The notes beneath the pieces were generated by a model, which did no database searches, had not been told where the DNA came from, and was given only the letters and a program-made list of their open reading frames with translations. A DNA stretch of 60,000 nucleotides from Liolophura sinensis (Eukaryota > Mollusca > Polyplacophora > Chitonida > Chitonidae). The position numbers and the translations under genes are program-made. Below, in pieces: positions 58,047 to 60,000 of this stretch (its first letter is position 1; every line of letters begins with the position of its first letter). The DNA lies in contig NC_088302.1 of NCBI RefSeq assembly GCF_032854445.1, forward strand, positions 9,855,338 through 9,915,337, in the 5' to 3' direction.

Positions 58047-59774
58047 CTTTAATATTGCAGTATTGGTAATGACGTAAAGTTCTGTTGGTCATATTGCAAA
58101 TCATCAGCTAAAACAGTCAACTCTTCAAATCTACTAGAACTCTTTAAATCTAGCAAACATCCAAATATATCATGAATGATGTGTTAGAAAAAGAGCAAAA
58201 CTGCCTTTCATTTTGTCTGGCACCTAAATTTCATCATTCTTCAGTGGTTCCAAATTGTACACAACCCACATAAATATACAATACATTTACAGTCTTCTAT
58301 TTGACAGTCCACAAGGACAACACCGGTAAAGAGACTAGAACACCTTTAACATGTGGTGGTGCCAGAGTATCACATCATTTAAGGCCAGATTCACTAGTGT
58401 TCTTACATTGCACACCAACACTTGCATAGTGCACCAGGAACACATTACCACATTTCTACATCAAAATTACCAGCTTATAATTATAATAATTGTCCACATC
58501 CTTTCAAGACATGGATGAATATTACGATCGCCAATGGCTCTAGAGGATACACTGAAGTATGCTTGACAATTTGGTCATGTTTTGCACAATTTGGACAAAT
58601 GTTGCTGAGGCCGAGTTTTGTGCTACAGTAGTTAGTCTGAGATTGCGCTGATGTTAGGTTTGGCAAAATTTTGTTCAGCCAAGGATGGCCCCAAACCAAC
58701 ATCAGACCACGCGCCATTAAAAAACCAGATGCAATTACCTGCCCTTGTGAAATATATTGAGGCTGTCAGTACAGCCGTTGCTTTGAGCATCACCAAGCAA
58801 TCTCAGACTCATGCGGCCTAAGAAATAGCACACAGACGTTGTGCTTACACAAAATTGACAGATGAAAAGATAAGGAACACAAGTGTGTGCAAACTTATGG
58901 CCCTGGAGAGGTTTCTGATACATAATTTTATCTCAAACGCCAAGACACGCTACCACGGAAACTGCATCAGGTTTTAAATGGAGCGCTCTCTGGTGTTGGT
59001 TTGGGGCCATCCATGGCCAAACAAAATTTTTGACCATAATGTCTGAGCAATCTCGGACTATACTATAGTGTAAATACAATGTTATTTAAACAATGTTTTC
59101 ATCCGTTTCTGCACAAGAAAAGCCTGTAAGCACAAGTAAAAGGGCAATGCCTGAATATCCTTGCAAAGAAATTTCAAATGTGGCCCATTCTGTACTGTCA
59201 ATACCACACATGCAAAACTGAAGTCACACTTTCAGTAAGCCTAGCTGTGTTTTCATGGAACTGAGCCATGGCGCTGTTGTAACAACTGTAAATGACGTAT
59301 TCTAACTTAAGCTATGTGTACAACAGAGGTCATCAACTTCTACTGACTCTGTGTCATAAAAATACATGACTGACATGAGCTAGCCATATGTAAACAAGAA
59401 CCATCTGTATGTAACCGAGTCGTCGTTGTGAACTACGGACTCTTACACGACTTTCAGGAATCTCATGAAATAAATATATCTCAAATTTTGCTAGCATGTC
59501 GCATTTCTGGATCATACATAATTAAACTCGATCTACCTGAACAGCAGCAGTCACCTTCGTCACGACATTGATTTGTACTTACAGCTAGCTGACTGCTCGA
59601 ACTCAAACCACATCTCACAAGAAAAGCAATGAATGCAAAATATGGTACATCATTTTCGGTGTTTCTCTATTACTCAATACACAGACACGTTATTTCAAGA
59701 TTAGAAACCAAGACCTGGTTCATCGCATATTGATTTGATACACATGCATTTAGCAATAAAGATTGCAAACTCAC

Positions 59775-59850
59775 CACGAACATGTTAATGGCAGAAGATA
59801 CTACAAGCACACTTGTTTGTCACGCACTGCCTTCCATCTTGAACTAATTT
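59775..59850 (-). other. candidate non-coding first exon of DENND4
   Basis: A good donor (GTG then GTGAGT at 59774) follows a stretch with a short upstream reading frame, ATGGAAGGCAGTGCGTGA at 59837-59820. The surrounding 59400-59900 seems somewhat richer in CpG than the rest of the intron. The exon before coding exon 1 must be upstream of 40365, so this is a plausible but unproven choice; its 5' end is not defined. Confidence 0.25.
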
Positions 59851-60000
59851 AGGCGTAGAGATATGAATTTGCGTGGCGATGATGTGAAACTCTTTCATGT
59901 AACCCTTTCACCTAGAAACCTTTCAGAATATCGCAAAAAGCCATTTAAAGCATACTATGTTGCACAGAATCAATTTGAGGCGAATCTATCTAATACAGAG

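Larger units (their letters stand above)
40365..59774 (-). other. long 5' intron or upstream region
   Basis: No exon of a known protein recognised in about 19 kb. It holds the 40690 triplication, the TTAA element, a GGGCCC MITE, MITE A copy 8, three SINE-type copies and many TACATGTA words. Whether it is one intron depends on the true first exon. Confidence 0.5.

Overview
The window is eukaryotic genomic DNA, AT-rich and intron-rich, and is dominated by one gene on the minus strand: a complete coding set for a DENND4-family protein (invertebrate orthologue of human DENND4A/B/C and fly Crag, a Rab10-type guanine nucleotide exchange factor). I reconstructed 34 coding exons from 40355 (ATG) down to 6503 (TAA). 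All intron phases agree, all introns follow GT-AG, and the joined exons give 6063 nt, i.e. 2020 residues plus stop. No bacterial-style genes, operons, rRNA, CRISPR or free-standing tRNA genes were seen.

The organism is probably a lophotrochozoan, most likely a mollusc. The reasons are the protein's divergence from vertebrates, several copies of a tRNA-derived SINE with the conserved 3' domain typical of molluscan genomes (MetaSINE/Nin-DC/RUDI-like), and a high density of the word TACATGTA. Species is not determinable from the sequence alone.

Layout. 1-6502 is the 3' flank and probable 3' UTR, with a nearly intact SINE and two tiny retroinsertions. 6503-16701 holds the C-terminal exons, including a 1470-nt exon for a long Ser/Thr-rich linker, and a striking 88-bp tandem array (8956-9836) made by amplifying the start of coding exon 30 with its splice acceptor. 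18527-31837 holds the PPR-like region and the uDENN, cDENN and dDENN exons, interspersed with MITEs and SINEs. 31838-40364 holds two long introns and the first two coding exons (MABP domain); a 692-bp hAT-like element sits just beyond the exon 2 donor. 40365-60000 appears to be one long intron within the 5' UTR, with only transposons, SINE remnants and simple repeats recognised; a candidate non-coding first exon lies near 59775-59850.

The genes do not form a cooperating system here. The interest lies in how one housekeeping-type trafficking gene has been filled with, and locally reshaped by, repeats. The most unusual structure is the array of nine frame-compatible pseudo-exons directly upstream of exon 30.
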